Part shown: positions 40,700 to 50,219 of the stretch, piece by piece | Layout of the letters: each line of letters opens with the position of its first letter | How positions within the stretch are numbered: position 1 is the first letter of the stretch | Source: Marinobacter sp. S0848L | GTDB lineage: Bacteria > Pseudomonadota > Gammaproteobacteria > Pseudomonadales > Oleiphilaceae | Assembly (NCBI RefSeq): GCF_023016065.1 | Contig: NZ_JALKAQ010000001.1 | Span: 434,001 to 498,000, forward strand | DNA: 64,000 nt | Reading direction: 5' to 3' | Notes under the pieces: generated by a model | The model's database searches: none | Seen by the model: the letters and a program-made list of their open reading frames with translations, nothing else | Told to the model about the DNA's origin: nothing | Translations under genes and position numbers: made by a program

Positions 40700-42164
40700 T
40701 CTTCAGAGTCCGCTCACGAACGGAGTTCAGCAGCTCTTCGTTTTCCACCAATGACTGACCGTATGACGGCACCAGCGTTCTCATGCGCTCCTGCCACTCT
40801 TGGGTCTGCATTTTTTCGGGGAAACAGCGCTCCAGCACGTTCAACATCGCGTTAGCCGCCGTGGACGCGCCCGGAGATGCACCCAGCAAGGCTGCCAGAG
40901 AACCGTCTTTCGCGGCCACAATCTCCGTACCGAACTCGAGCTTGCCGCCGCCTTCTTTGGTTTGCTTGATGATCTGTACGCGCTGTCCAGCCATCTGCAA
41001 GTTCCAATCCCCTTCTTTAGCGTTCGGGAAGAAGTTGCGCAACGCCTCCACCCGGTCAGCATGCGACTGGAACACTTCGCCAATCAAATAACGGGTCAGG
41101 TCCATGTTGCTCTTGCCGACTGACAGCATCGGGCGCAAGTTTGTGGCCCGGACAGATCCGAACAAATCAAACATAGAGCCCTGCTTGAGGAAGCGCGTGG
41201 TGAAGCCCGCAAACGGCCCAAACAGCAACGCGGGCTCACCGTTGATGATACGGGTGTCTAAATGCGGCACCGACATAGGGGGCGCACCAATCGGAGCTTT
41301 GCCATACACCTTGGAATGGTGCTGGTTAACAATTTCAGGTTTCTGACATACCAGCCACTGGCCACTTACCGGGAAGCCGCCGTAACCGCGTGCTTCATCA
41401 ATGCCGGACTTCTGCAACAGCGGCAAAGCACCACCACCGGCACCCAGGAAGACAAATCCGGCTTCCAATTTGGTGGTTTCGCCGGTTTTCTGGTTTTTGA
41501 CACGCAGTTTCCAACGGCCGTTGTCGCGCTGATCGATGTAGTAAACCGGTGAGTTGACCATCAACTCAAAGTTAGGCTGGGCTTCCAGCCACTTGACCAT
41601 GCTCCGGGTCAGAGAGCCAAAATCCACATCCGAGCCATGCTTGATGCGGGTGGCCGCCACCCTCTCCATCGGATTGCGGTTGCCCACCACCAATGGCATC
41701 CACTCTTCCAGTTCCTTCGGACTCTCGGTGTACTCCATTTCCCGGAACAGGTGATGGTCTTTCAGGCGCTCATAGCGGCGTTTCAGAAAAGCCACGTTGT
41801 CTTCGCCCCAGACAAAGCTCTGGTGCGGCGTGCGATTAATGAAGGAGGTTGGTTCAGGCAGAATGCCTTGTTCAACAAGGTAAGACCAAAGCTGCAGCGA
41901 CACTTCGAACTGCGCGTTAATTTGCAACGCTCGCGCTATTTCTACGTCGCCATCGGCCGTTTCAGGAGTGTAGTTCAGTTCACAGTAACCCGCGTGGCCA
42001 GTACCCGCGTTGTTCCACCCATCGGTACTCTCGTGAGCAACGTGGTCCAGACGCTCCAGCATGACAATATCCAGAGACGGATCAAGCTGCTTGAGCATCA
42101 CGCCGAGGGTTGCGCTCATGACGCCTCCACCGACCAGCACTACATCTGCCTGTCTAACGGCCAT
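40683..42164 (-). CDS. mqo: malate:quinone oxidoreductase
   Basis: A 493-residue FAD-dependent peripheral membrane enzyme that oxidises malate to oxaloacetate and reduces quinone, replacing or complementing NAD malate dehydrogenase. The FAD motif VLVGGGVMSATLG is at 9-21; STDGWNNAGTGHAGYCELNYTP and FLGAGGGALPLLQKSGI are family hallmarks, and the C-terminus has LLGASPGASTA. AAGGTGGG precedes the ATG. Length and motifs are complete. The 421-bp region upstream gives a GATAAT -10-like site on the minus strand. Confidence 0.97.
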   Translation of the reverse strand: MAVRQADVVLVGGGVMSATLGVMLKQLDPSLDIVMLERLDHVAHESTDGWNNAGTGHAGYCELNYTPETADGDVEIARALQINAQFEVSLQLWSYLVEQGILPEPTSFINRTPHQSFVWGEDNVAFLKRRYERLKDHHLFREMEYTESPKELEEWMPLVVGNRNPMERVAATRIKHGSDVDFGSLTRSMVKWLEAQPNFELMVNSPVYYIDQRDNGRWKLRVKNQKTGETTKLEAGFVFLGAGGGALPLLQKSGIDEARGYGGFPVSGQWLVCQKPEIVNQHHSKVYGKAPIGAPPMSVPHLDTRIINGEPALLFGPFAGFTTRFLKQGSMFDLFGSVRATNLRPMLSVGKSNMDLTRYLIGEVFQSHADRVEALRNFFPNAKEGDWNLQMAGQRVQIIKQTKEGGGKLEFGTEIVAAKDGSLAALLGASPGASTAANAMLNVLERCFPEKMQTQEWQERMRTLVPSYGQSLVENEELLNSVRERTLKTLQLG

Positions 42165-42585
42165 TGATTCCCACCTTAGCTAGTGTTGAGCTTGGTACCG
42201 CTCCACGATCAGCAAAGCGGCCTGTCGAAAGCTGGCACTGCGCGAGGTAAAGGGCGCAGCCTTGTGCTTCCTGTCGAAATTGCGCGCATTATCCCGTTTT
42301 TTGCCGGAATAATAAATTGCGATTGCCAACTGCATGCAAATTGGTTTGGAACATGCCAGCTGGGCTGAAGATTGCCACGAGGCGCGATTCTCTCGCCTTT
42401 TGTTAACAATATCAGCGCAACTTTAGTCTGATACAGCGTTCCTGTTAATGCGGGTCATTGCTTATATCGAAAATATCCGGCACTTCCGGGGCTGACCTGA
42501 AATACAGACTTGCTGTATCTTGTGCGCCATCCATACTTTGCCCACTGTGCGCAAAGTGTTCTGACGTTTGAATCGAGGTTTATCT
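42165..42585. promoter_or_regulatory. divergent promoter region between mqo and the antiporter with two palindromes
   Basis: No gene is supported in this 421-bp stretch. ATACAG-ACTTG-CTGTAT at 42502-42518 is a perfect 6-bp dyad. ACTTTGC...GCAAAGT at 42535-42557 is a 23-bp near-perfect palindrome (11-bp arms, one mismatch pair), ending 28 bp before the antiporter ATG. Both look like repressor sites. A GATAAT near 42293 on the minus strand may be the mqo -10. Confidence 0.5.
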
Positions 42586-43563
42586 ATGTTGATGGCTATC
42601 GCCGCCATTATTCTGGGGCTGGTTCTGCTGGTTTGGAGTGCCGACAAATTTGTTGAAGGCGCAGCCGCCACGGCCAAACATCTAGGCATGCCGACCTTAC
42701 TGATTGGCATGGTGATCATCGGCTTTGGCACCTCGGCACCTGAGCTTGCCGTTTCGGCCATGGCCGCGTCTGACGGCAATCCGGGGCTGGCGCTCGGTAA
42801 CGGTTACGGCTCTAACATCACCAACATTGCCCTGATTGTGGGCCTCACCGCCCTGATTGCCCCCATAGCGGTGCACTCTCAGGTCATCCGCAAAGAGCTT
42901 CCTTTGCTGGTGGTGCTGACACTGATCGCGGGCGTTCAGTTATTGGATGGCGAGCTGTCGCGGCTGGATGGCTGGGTCTTACTGGCGGTGTTCGCAGCAG
43001 TCATGGGCTGGTCAATTTATCAGGGTTACCAAGGCAAAGAGGACCCGATTGCAGAAGGCGTTGACTCAGAGCTGGTCACCCACCCGATGCCGCTGAAAAA
43101 CGCCATTATCTGGCTGGTGGTCGGGTTGATTCTACTGGTAGTGAGTTCCCGCATGCTGGTGTGGGGTGCGGTCAGTATCGCTCAGGCTTTGGGCATCAGC
43201 GATCTGGTGATCGGGCTGACCATTGTCGCCATTGGCACATCGCTGCCCGAGTTGGCTTCTGCCATAGCCGCCGTGAAAAAGAACGAACATGATCTGATCC
43301 TAGGCAACATACTGGGCTCAGGTATTTTCAACACACTGGCCGTGGTCGGGCTGGCCGCCGCTATTCAGCCGTTGTCGGTTGATCCCGAGGTACTTTATCG
43401 GGACTGGACTCTCATGCTCGGTTTAACCGTCGCCTTGCTGGTGATGGGCTTCGGCTTTACGGGGTGGCGCAAGCTGATTTCTCGGGTCGATGGTGCGCTG
43501 CTGTTAACCGCTTATGTCGCGTATACCGGTTACCTGCTTTCCACTGTGGTTGCCGCCGCCTGA
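42586..43563 (+). CDS. calcium/sodium antiporter (CaCA family, YrbG-like)
   Basis: A 325-residue inner-membrane exchanger with about ten helices in two inverted halves. The alpha-repeats carry the cation-site motifs GFGTSAPELAVSA (first half, residues about 46-58) and AIGTSLPELASAI (second half), followed by GNxxGSxxxN (GNGYGSNITN, GNILGSGIFN). It is predicted to export Ca2+ against Na+ or H+. The ATG at 42586 follows GAGGT by six bases; a TTG 18 bases upstream is less likely. It converges on the acyltransferase gene. Confidence 0.92.
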   Translation: MLMAIAAIILGLVLLVWSADKFVEGAAATAKHLGMPTLLIGMVIIGFGTSAPELAVSAMAASDGNPGLALGNGYGSNITNIALIVGLTALIAPIAVHSQVIRKELPLLVVLTLIAGVQLLDGELSRLDGWVLLAVFAAVMGWSIYQGYQGKEDPIAEGVDSELVTHPMPLKNAIIWLVVGLILLVVSSRMLVWGAVSIAQALGISDLVIGLTIVAIGTSLPELASAIAAVKKNEHDLILGNILGSGIFNTLAVVGLAAAIQPLSVDPEVLYRDWTLMLGLTVALLVMGFGFTGWRKLISRVDGALLLTAYVAYTGYLLSTVVAAA

Positions 43564-43572
43564 TCAGTATCT

Positions 43573-43605
43573 ATGGTGAGCCTGAGAATTACTCCGGCTC
43601 ACCAT
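43573..43605. terminator. hairpin between the antiporter and plsC-like gene
   Basis: ATGGTGAGCC and GGCTCACCAT form a perfect 10-bp stem with a 13-base loop, shared by two convergent 3' ends and covering the last codons of the acyltransferase gene. There is no T-run, so it may protect 3' ends rather than terminate by itself. Confidence 0.55.
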
Positions 43606-44353
43606 CGCCCAGCAATTCCAGCATGCGCGCTCGCACTTCTTCCATCACCTCTGGCAGCTCGTCTTTGCTCTTGCCCGCCGTATCGAGTGTGGCGCCTACA
43701 CGGACATCCACCGGCTGCCCCAGATTGATCTGAACGCTGCGAGCCGGCAGCACCTTATGCACCCCGCGAATGGCAACTGGCACAATGACCGCCTCGGTGT
43801 CGAACGCCAAATGGAAACACCCTTTCTTGAACGGCAAAAGCTGGCCATCCGGGGAACGGGTACCTTCGGGCGCGGCCCAGAGCACTATACCGCTTTCCAT
43901 CATGGCTTTGGCTTTTTGCAAATCCCTGACTGCCTCGGCGCGGTTAGAGCGATTGATCCACGGAAACTCTGCCGCCGCCATGGCCTGCCCGAGCAACGGA
44001 ATGCGAGACAGTTCCTGTTTGGACAGCATTCGAATGGAACCAGGCAAAGAGACAAAACTGATGGGGATGTCGTAGTGGCTGGCATGAGTGCACATGATGA
44101 TATAACGCCGGCCATCGTTAAAATCCGGCACCTCGCCCCGAACGGTGAGGCTGGCCCTGACCAGTTTAAGCAACGTGGCCGACCATTCCCGGCAATACTT
44201 ATCCACAATCGGCCGGTTCAGTTTGCCGAACAAAGCCCGCAGCAAGATCAACAGCGAGTAGATGGCGGTCAAACCCACTGATCCCAATACCACAGCAATT
44301 CGGCGGAGCAAGGTCGCCGATTCAGTGAGCGGGCTTAAATTGAGTCGATTCAT
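43589..44353 (-). CDS. 1-acyl-glycerol-3-phosphate acyltransferase family protein
   Basis: A 254-residue PlsC-type acyltransferase. One membrane helix at about 20-42 anchors it. The catalytic HX4D is His90 to Asp95 (THASHYDIP); the acyl-acceptor site EGTRS is at 163-167; a later LPARSVQINLGQPVDV completes the domain. It may acylate lysophosphatidate or another lysolipid. The ATG at 44353 follows AAGG. There is no operon partner. Confidence 0.9.
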   Translation of the reverse strand: MNRLNLSPLTESATLLRRIAVVLGSVGLTAIYSLLILLRALFGKLNRPIVDKYCREWSATLLKLVRASLTVRGEVPDFNDGRRYIIMCTHASHYDIPISFVSLPGSIRMLSKQELSRIPLLGQAMAAAEFPWINRSNRAEAVRDLQKAKAMMESGIVLWAAPEGTRSPDGQLLPFKKGCFHLAFDTEAVIVPVAIRGVHKVLPARSVQINLGQPVDVRVGATLDTAGKSKDELPEVMEEVRARMLELLGDGEPE

Positions 44354-44506
44354 GACAAACACCTTTCCGACAAACTAAAAACGGATCATTTAACCGAATT
44401 ATACCGGCTCGGGTGTTTGTGAGATAACGCACAAAGGTCTTAGCTGAGCGGGAAAATGCGAGTGCCAGGGAGTGTCGGCAGCGCCGAAGCACTGCCGAAG
44501 AGGCCA

Positions 44507-44932
44507 TTAAGCGGTTTCTTGAAACACCATGGAAATGGAGTTCAGACAATAGCGCTGCCCGGTCGGTGGCGGGCCGTCCGGAAACACGTGGCCTTGATGG
44601 CTGTCGCAGCGGGCACAACGAATTTCCGTGCGGGTCATGCCCAAACTGGTGTCTTCGATATAACGAAGGTGCTCGGGATCAAACGGTTGAAAGAAGCTGG
44701 GCCAACCGGTTCCGGAATCAAATTTGGCATCAGAGCCGAATAACGGCAGGTCACACAGACGGCAGTGATACACGCCAGCTTTTTTGTTATCCAACAAAGT
44801 GCCGCAAAACGGATGTTCCGTGCCGTGATCCAGCAGTACTCGTTTTTCTTCGGCAGTTAGCCCGGCGGCCTTTTCTTCAACCTCGGCTTTGCTCAGGGGC
44901 GTTACGTCATAGCCTGCGGCGGACTTACTCAT
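44507..44932 (-). CDS. msrB: peptide-methionine (R)-S-oxide reductase
   Basis: A 141-residue repair enzyme for the R epimer of methionine sulfoxide. Zinc ligands are Cys57, Cys60 (CRLC), Cys106 and Cys109 (CARC); the catalytic Cys129 is in RYCLNS, and SGTGWPSF and [12 protein letters not shown] are intact. GAGGAG lies before the ATG at 44932; a longer upstream frame overlaps msrA and is rejected. It follows msrA by 10 bp, so msrA-msrB form a methionine-repair operon, probably with chrA upstream. Confidence 0.97.
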   Translation of the reverse strand: MSKSAAGYDVTPLSKAEVEEKAAGLTAEEKRVLLDHGTEHPFCGTLLDNKKAGVYHCRLCDLPLFGSDAKFDSGTGWPSFFQPFDPEHLRYIEDTSLGMTRTEIRCARCDSHQGHVFPDGPPPTGQRYCLNSISMVFQETA

Positions 44933-44942
44933 AGGGTTCTCC

Positions 44943-45593
44943 TCACGCGAGATCAGGGTCATCCTGACTGAATTCCGGTTTAAGTCGGTCTGGCCAAGCG
45001 GTGGCCAGTTTTTCCATTTTCGGCGCAGCAACGGCCATAATGTAGGGCTGCCATGGGTTGCGGGCGGCAAAGTTCTGGTGGTGAGCCTCTGCCGGATAGA
45101 ACGCTTCCAGAGGCTCAACCGTTGTCACAACCGGCGCGGAATAGACACCCGACTCATTCAATTGTTGGATGTACGCTTCTGTTAGTGCTTTTTGCTCTTC
45201 GGTTTCATAAAACACGGCTGACCGATACTGGGTACCTACGTCGTTACCCTGTCGGTTCAGCTGCGTCGGATCATGAGCTACCGAGAAAAACACCCTCAGC
45301 AATTCGCCAAAACCGACTTTCGCCGGGTCGTAGTGCACATCAATCACTTCTGCATGACCGGTTGACCCTGTGCAGACAGCTTCGTAATTGGCCGTCTCGG
45401 CCGAACCACCTGCGTAACCGGATTCCACCCGGGTCACGCCGTCGATGGCAAGGAACACCGCCTCGACACACCAGAAGCAGCCCCCGGCCAGAACAACATG
45501 AGCGCTGCCTTCGCTTTCCTGTAATTCACGTTCCGGCGTTGGAAACCGGCTACGGGGCACATTAAGCCCCGGGATATTGCACGCTTCGCTCAT
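44943..45593 (-). CDS. msrA: peptide-methionine (S)-S-oxide reductase
   Basis: A 216-residue enzyme for the S epimer. The active site [11 protein letters not shown] is at 37-47 with nucleophile Cys39; [16 protein letters not shown] and [13 protein letters not shown] follow. The long N-terminal lead (1-30) is common in the larger MsrA forms. The ATG at 45593 follows GGTGG by eight bases; a GTG four codons earlier is possible. It lies between chrA (15 bp) and msrB (10 bp). Confidence 0.96.
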   Translation of the reverse strand: MSEACNIPGLNVPRSRFPTPERELQESEGSAHVVLAGGCFWCVEAVFLAIDGVTRVESGYAGGSAETANYEAVCTGSTGHAEVIDVHYDPAKVGFGELLRVFFSVAHDPTQLNRQGNDVGTQYRSAVFYETEEQKALTEAYIQQLNESGVYSAPVVTTVEPLEAFYPAEAHHQNFAARNPWQPYIMAVAAPKMEKLATAWPDRLKPEFSQDDPDLA

Positions 45594-45608
45594 AATCTTA
45601 TCCACCCT

Positions 45609-46790
45609 TCAAAACAACATGATGCCCAGTATGGCACTTACCGGGGCGAGCCCCCAAACGGGCCAGCGCAGAACCGCTAGTGCCAACCACAGCAGCAAAG
45701 CGATGGCGAAATCCATCGAACCTCGCACCGCGGAGGTCCACACCGGGTCGTAAAGCGCAGCCAGAAGCAAACCAACCACGCCGGCATTGACGCCTGCCAG
45801 AGCAGCACGTGCCTTGGGATGTTTTCGGACCCAGCGCCATAATGGCAGACCGGCAAACACCAAAAGGGTTCCGGGCAGAAAGACGGCCAATAGGGCAATC
45901 ACCGCGCCGGGAACACCTTCCTCAATGCCACCCAGAAACGCCGAGAAGGTGAACAGAGGCCCCGGTACCGCCTGGGCCGCTCCGTAACCCGCCAAGAAGG
46001 TATCGGCGGGCATTTGCCCGGTCTCGACAAAGCCTTCCTGCAACCAAGGCAACACCACATGGCCACCACCAAACACCAGCGCTCCGGCCTTGTAGAGTTC
46101 TGCCCCGACCCAAGCCAGAGAACCCGGCGCCAACGGTATTAACGAAAGTACCAACAGGCAGACAAATGCCACCGCAAACATCCAGGGTTTGCGAACCTGC
46201 CACCCTATTGTCATCGGCTCAATCGGGCTGCCCGCAGACAAGCTCAAACCGATCCCGGCCATCGCCGCCAGCGCCAACAACAATAGTTGCATCCAGGCCG
46301 CGCCGGCTATCAGCAACGCACTCGCCACCAACAGCGCGAGCACGCGCCGGGACATATCCGGGCATAACGCCCGCCCCATTTGCCAGACAGCCTGTACCAC
46401 CACAGCAACCACAAATAGTTTCAACCCGTGCACCCACCCGCCAGAGCCGGCTTCCGGCCAGAACGCAAGCCCGAACGCAAACAAGGTCATCAACACCGCT
46501 GACGGCAGAGTAAATCCCAGCCAAGCCGCAAACGCGCCCTGGTAGCGTCCGCGCAGCAAACCAATGGTCAGTCCTACCTGGCTGGAAGCGGGCCCCGGCA
46601 ACAACTGGCACAGCGCCACGACTTCAGCAAAGGCTTCTGAGGACAGCCACTTTCGCCGAGTCACAAACTCGTCGTGAAAGAAGCCCAGATGCGCAGCCGG
46701 GCCGCCGAACGAGGTCAGCCCCAAGCGCAAAAATATCTTGAAAATGTGCCAGCCAGACACCGAATCGGACGGGTCAGTTTCTGTCATCAT
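45609..46790 (-). CDS. chrA: chromate transporter, two-domain ChrA
   Basis: A 393-residue CHR-superfamily membrane protein with two homologous halves, each of about six helices. The first half has FLRLGLTSFGGPAAHLGFFHDEFV and LCQLLPGPASSQVG; the second has the matching GGGHVVLPWLQEGFV and AQAVPGPLFTFSAFLGG. Relatives export chromate, but many are uncharacterised. GGGAG lies just before the paired ATG codons at 46790 and 46787; either could be the start. The gene leads an operon with msrA and msrB, which would fit an oxidant-stress context. Confidence 0.93.
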   Translation of the reverse strand: MMTETDPSDSVSGWHIFKIFLRLGLTSFGGPAAHLGFFHDEFVTRRKWLSSEAFAEVVALCQLLPGPASSQVGLTIGLLRGRYQGAFAAWLGFTLPSAVLMTLFAFGLAFWPEAGSGGWVHGLKLFVVAVVVQAVWQMGRALCPDMSRRVLALLVASALLIAGAAWMQLLLLALAAMAGIGLSLSAGSPIEPMTIGWQVRKPWMFAVAFVCLLVLSLIPLAPGSLAWVGAELYKAGALVFGGGHVVLPWLQEGFVETGQMPADTFLAGYGAAQAVPGPLFTFSAFLGGIEEGVPGAVIALLAVFLPGTLLVFAGLPLWRWVRKHPKARAALAGVNAGVVGLLLAALYDPVWTSAVRGSMDFAIALLLWLALAVLRWPVWGLAPVSAILGIMLF

Positions 46791-46924
46791 CCATCTCCCG
46801 ATAGCTCCCTAACATTCCCACAGTAAACATGAACATTGTATCGCTACGGTTGCAGATGCCCAGTGACCAACCATAATGACAACAGGGATCAGCATAAGGT
46901 CCCGCTCGGCATCAGGGAATCAGC

Positions 46925-47899
46925 ATGACAGCGAAGGTTCGCGAACCCAAAAATCAGGAAGAGCTCTTACTCTACCGACTGAGCCTGCGATTAGGGCCGG
47001 TGCACGCCCGCCAGCGCCTGGGCATTGAGCAGGAGTCGGAAGCTTTGCTGCTGGGCCGGGACAAACGCTCCTTTCACCTCGAAAATCTCACGAACGCACC
47101 GCGATTAATCCGTTTTTGCCTTAAAGCCCTTGGCTTGTTTGGTCGGGCCCAAGCCAACAGCCGAAAACTCAGAACCGCTACCAATACATTCACGGTGCAT
47201 AACTTGCCCCCGGCGTTCGAAGGCTATCGCATACTGCACCTGACCGATCTACATGTGGACATGGACGAGCAAAACCTGCAAGCGGTTATCCGGCAGATCC
47301 AACCTCTGGATTACGATGTGTGCGTGCTGACGGGTGATTATCGCCAGCTCACCTGGGGGCCGATGGAGGCCTCTCTGGAGGGCATGGCCAGGCTGCGGGA
47401 AGCCATCCGGGGCGAGGCCTACGCGGTGCTTGGCAACCACGACAGCATACGCATGGTGCCCGCTCTGGAGGATATGGGCTACCGGCTGTTATTGAACGAG
47501 ATGACGCCGCTGGAACGCTCCGGCGAAAAAATCTATCTGGCGGGCATCGACGACGCCCACTACTACAAAGCCCACAACTTGCACAAAGCCGGTGATGACA
47601 TTCCTGTCGGCGGTGTGAGCCTGTTGCTCAGCCACACCCCCGAGGTCTGGCGCGAGGCCGCCCATGCCGGTTACGACCTGTTCCTGTGCGGGCACACCCA
47701 CGGCGGCCAGCTCTGTTTACCCGGCGGTATCCCTGTGACACTGGATTCCGATTGCCCCCGCCATCTCGGGCGGGGATTCTGGCGCGTGAACGGCATGCAG
47801 GGGTATACCTCGCCGGGTGCGGGCACATCGGTGCTGAACGTGCGCCTGAATTGCCCACCCGAAGTGACTCTGCATACGCTGACACGCGGCCCCTCGTGA
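46925..47899 (+). CDS. metallophosphoesterase (YkuE/YaeI-like)
   Basis: A 324-residue calcineurin-type phosphoesterase. Two-metal ligands are in order: DLH at 108-110, GDY at 137-139, GNHD at 170-173, His237 in LSHTPE, and GHTHGGQ at 256-262. The Tyr instead of the usual second Asp-Phe after GD is common in this subgroup. The first 85 residues are a non-catalytic helical, basic region without a clear signal peptide. Homologues act on lipid or nucleotide phosphates; the substrate is unknown. AGGGA precedes the ATG. It is divergent from chrA and converges on the CarS-like gene. Confidence 0.9.
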   Translation: MTAKVREPKNQEELLLYRLSLRLGPVHARQRLGIEQESEALLLGRDKRSFHLENLTNAPRLIRFCLKALGLFGRAQANSRKLRTATNTFTVHNLPPAFEGYRILHLTDLHVDMDEQNLQAVIRQIQPLDYDVCVLTGDYRQLTWGPMEASLEGMARLREAIRGEAYAVLGNHDSIRMVPALEDMGYRLLLNEMTPLERSGEKIYLAGIDDAHYYKAHNLHKAGDDIPVGGVSLLLSHTPEVWREAAHAGYDLFLCGHTHGGQLCLPGGIPVTLDSDCPRHLGRGFWRVNGMQGYTSPGAGTSVLNVRLNCPPEVTLHTLTRGPS

Positions 47900-47902
47900 T
47901 GA

Positions 47903-48403
47903 TTAGTGAGGCTGTTTGCGAATACCCAAACGGTATAACAAAGGGGAGAACAGCATATTCGACAAAGCAAAAAGCATGGCAATCGCCGCGATTTCCCAAA
48001 ACGGCAAAGGAAACCAGAACCAGGCCATTAGCATCGGCAACGCGGCTTCAGGCAGTTGATCAAGCCAGACGGCCCGAGCACTGGAATCCAAGCCAATTCG
48101 GCGTTTAATGAAGCTGCTGAGCAGATCGCCCAGCAAAGATAATGCACCGAAACCTGCTCCAAACAACCAACCCAGATCCAGCCAAAGCGCAAACAATGAG
48201 CACGCCAAGGTACCCGAGAGCAGGCCGCGCCAGGTTTTGCTCGGCCCGAAAATTGGCCGGCCATCCGACCACGTCAGGCCGGCATCCACCGGCCAGTCGC
48301 TATATTTCGGCAGCAGCCGAGCCACAACCACCGGAACACCGTTGGCCAACACCAACAACACAAAGAGTTCCAGCGATAACAACAAGAACTCACCTCCGGC
48401 CAT
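47903..48403 (-). CDS. CDP-archaeol synthase-like membrane protein (CarS/DUF46 family)
   Basis: A 166-residue integral membrane protein with about five helices. The family motif is present as GRPIFGPSKTWRGLLSG (about 48-64) and GDLLSSFIKRRIGLDSSARAVWLDQLPE (about 92-119), the CDP-alcohol nucleotidyl transfer site shared by archaeal CarS and CdsA. In bacteria it may be a CTP-dependent activation of a lipid phosphate, not archaeol. The ATG at 48403 has no Shine-Dalgarno sequence; a TTG at 48385 has GGAGG seven bases upstream and may be the real start. It follows fumC by six bases. Confidence 0.82.
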   Translation of the reverse strand: MAGGEFLLLSLELFVLLVLANGVPVVVARLLPKYSDWPVDAGLTWSDGRPIFGPSKTWRGLLSGTLACSLFALWLDLGWLFGAGFGALSLLGDLLSSFIKRRIGLDSSARAVWLDQLPEAALPMLMAWFWFPLPFWEIAAIAMLFALSNMLFSPLLYRLGIRKQPH

Positions 48404-48409
48404 GTCTGC

Positions 48410-49786
48410 TTAGGCGAGACCTCCACGGGTCAATTTCAGTGGGTCCATGAGTTCTTCTAACCGCGCACGGCTCAACCCACTCCGCTCTTCTGCCACGTCG
48501 ATCACCGGGCGCCCGGTGCTGTAGGCCTCTTTGGCAATCTCGGATGCCAACGCATAACCAATTTCCGGATTCAGCGCGGTCACCAGCACCGGGTTGCGGC
48601 TGACGCCATCACTTAAATGACCGGCATTGACGGTAAAGCCCTGAATCGATTTATCCGCCAGAATCCCAGCGGCGCCCGACATCAGTTTAATCATGTCCAA
48701 CAAGTTACCGGCAACCAGTGGCAACATCACATTAAGCTGAAAGTTACCCGATTGGCCAGCAATCGCGACGGCCGCGTCTAGCCCCATGACCTGAGCCGAG
48801 GCCATAGCGACCGATTCAGGAATCACCGGGTTCACCTTACCCGGCATGATACTGCTACCCGGTTGTAGAGCCGGTAGGCTAATTTCAGCCAGGCCATGGA
48901 TGGGGCCACTGTTCATCCAGCGCAAATCGTTGGCGATTTTTGTGAGTACCACCGCCACACCCCGCAGCTGGGCCGACAACGACAAGGGTGCATCCACTGC
49001 GCTTATGCCAACAAACTTATGCTCGAGGGACTTAAACGAAAATCCGGTGTTCATTTTCAGGAATTTGACGAATTGCTTGGCAAACTCGGAAGCCGCATTT
49101 ACCCCGGTGCCCACAGCCGTTCCGCCTTGGGGCAAATACGCCAATTCATCAAGCACCGTTTCCAATCGCTTTTCGACCGCTGCCAGCTGTTCACGCCAGG
49201 TTCTCAGCTCCTGCCCCAACGTCACCGGCATGGCATCCATCAGGTGCGTTCTGCCGGTTTTTACTTGTTTGCTGAATTCCGCTTCGCGCTCGTAAATCAC
49301 ACCCTGCAGGTGCGACAGCGCTGGCATTAACTGCCCTTTGACCGCCAGCAGTGAACTCACATGAATGGCCGTTGGAATCACATCGTTAGAGCTTTGGCTC
49401 ATGTTAACGTGATCGTTCGGATGAACGTCATGGCCCTGTTTGGCGGCAATCGAGGCGATGACTTCGTTCAGATTCATGTTGGTACTCGTGCCAGAACCTG
49501 TTTGATAGCGGTCGATCGGGAACTGGTCGGCGTACTCGCCCAAAATCAGTTTCTCGCAGGCATCGGCAATCGCGTCCCGACGCTGGCCGTCTAACAAACC
49601 CAATGACGCATTCGCCTGCGCCGCCGCACGCTTCACCTGTGCCATCGCCTTGATGAAATTTTCAGGCATGGGCTGGCCGCTCACAGGAAAGTTATCAATG
49701 GCCCGCTGGGTCTGTGCCCCCCATAGCGCATTGGCGGGAACCATCACCTCGCCCAGACTGTCCTTTTCCACTCGGTAATCGCTCAT
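48410..49786 (-). CDS. fumC: class II fumarate hydratase
   Basis: A 458-residue iron-independent fumarase. Conserved segments are WGAQTQRAIDNF, GSGTSTNMNLNEV, the substrate loop TGRTHLMDAMPV, and the family signature GSSIMPGKVNP. The active-site Ser of the SS loop is in that signature. The ATG at 49786 follows GGGAGG. Oxidative conditions that inactivate Fe-S fumarases usually induce FumC, consistent with nearby msrA/msrB, but no SoxR/Fur site was found. The CarS-like gene follows six bases later. Confidence 0.97.
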   Translation of the reverse strand: MSDYRVEKDSLGEVMVPANALWGAQTQRAIDNFPVSGQPMPENFIKAMAQVKRAAAQANASLGLLDGQRRDAIADACEKLILGEYADQFPIDRYQTGSGTSTNMNLNEVIASIAAKQGHDVHPNDHVNMSQSSNDVIPTAIHVSSLLAVKGQLMPALSHLQGVIYEREAEFSKQVKTGRTHLMDAMPVTLGQELRTWREQLAAVEKRLETVLDELAYLPQGGTAVGTGVNAASEFAKQFVKFLKMNTGFSFKSLEHKFVGISAVDAPLSLSAQLRGVAVVLTKIANDLRWMNSGPIHGLAEISLPALQPGSSIMPGKVNPVIPESVAMASAQVMGLDAAVAIAGQSGNFQLNVMLPLVAGNLLDMIKLMSGAAGILADKSIQGFTVNAGHLSDGVSRNPVLVTALNPEIGYALASEIAKEAYSTGRPVIDVAEERSGLSRARLEELMDPLKLTRGGLA

Positions 49787-49838
49787 CACACCCTCCCTAT
49801 TCTTACTTTGCCCTGCTTAACCGCACACGAGCTTACAC

Positions 49839-50126
49839 CTAGCCTGCGCGCGCCGGTGACTTTAATCGGACATGGTCGCAAATACCGGTGACTTGCTCAA
49901 AGTTGAGGATCAAGGTGTGCACGGTCAAGGTGTAAGTATCGTGCAGATGGAATTTGAAGCGCTGCTGTTTCTCCCCTTGCAGAAACGCATCGTACTCACG
50001 CACCAGCTCCCGCACGTCACCACCTTCATTCTGGCTCCAGGTGGCGTTGTACGGGCCCAGCACGGCACCGCCTGCCAGGCAGACGGTGACTTCGTGGTTG
50101 GTGAGACTGCCGTTCTCCGTTGTCAT
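49839..50126 (-). CDS. hypothetical protein
   Basis: A 95-residue soluble protein, MTTENGSLTNHEVTVCLAGG at the start, with a FKFHLHDTYTLTVHTLILNF segment that predicts a beta hairpin. I do not recognise the family. AGGAG stands seven bases before the ATG, which argues for a real gene. It lies alone between fumC and the ErcS-type kinase on the same strand, with about 50 bp to the former and 93 bp to the latter. Confidence 0.65.
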   Translation of the reverse strand: MTTENGSLTNHEVTVCLAGGAVLGPYNATWSQNEGGDVRELVREYDAFLQGEKQQRFKFHLHDTYTLTVHTLILNFEQVTGICDHVRLKSPARAG

Positions 50127-50219
50127 AAGTCGCTCCTACAAAAGATGCCTTCTATCAGTGTAGTCGCTATACCGCCCCGAAAAGGTGGTGTCGCTCCGTC
50201 AGAAAGAAGAACAGCGCCT

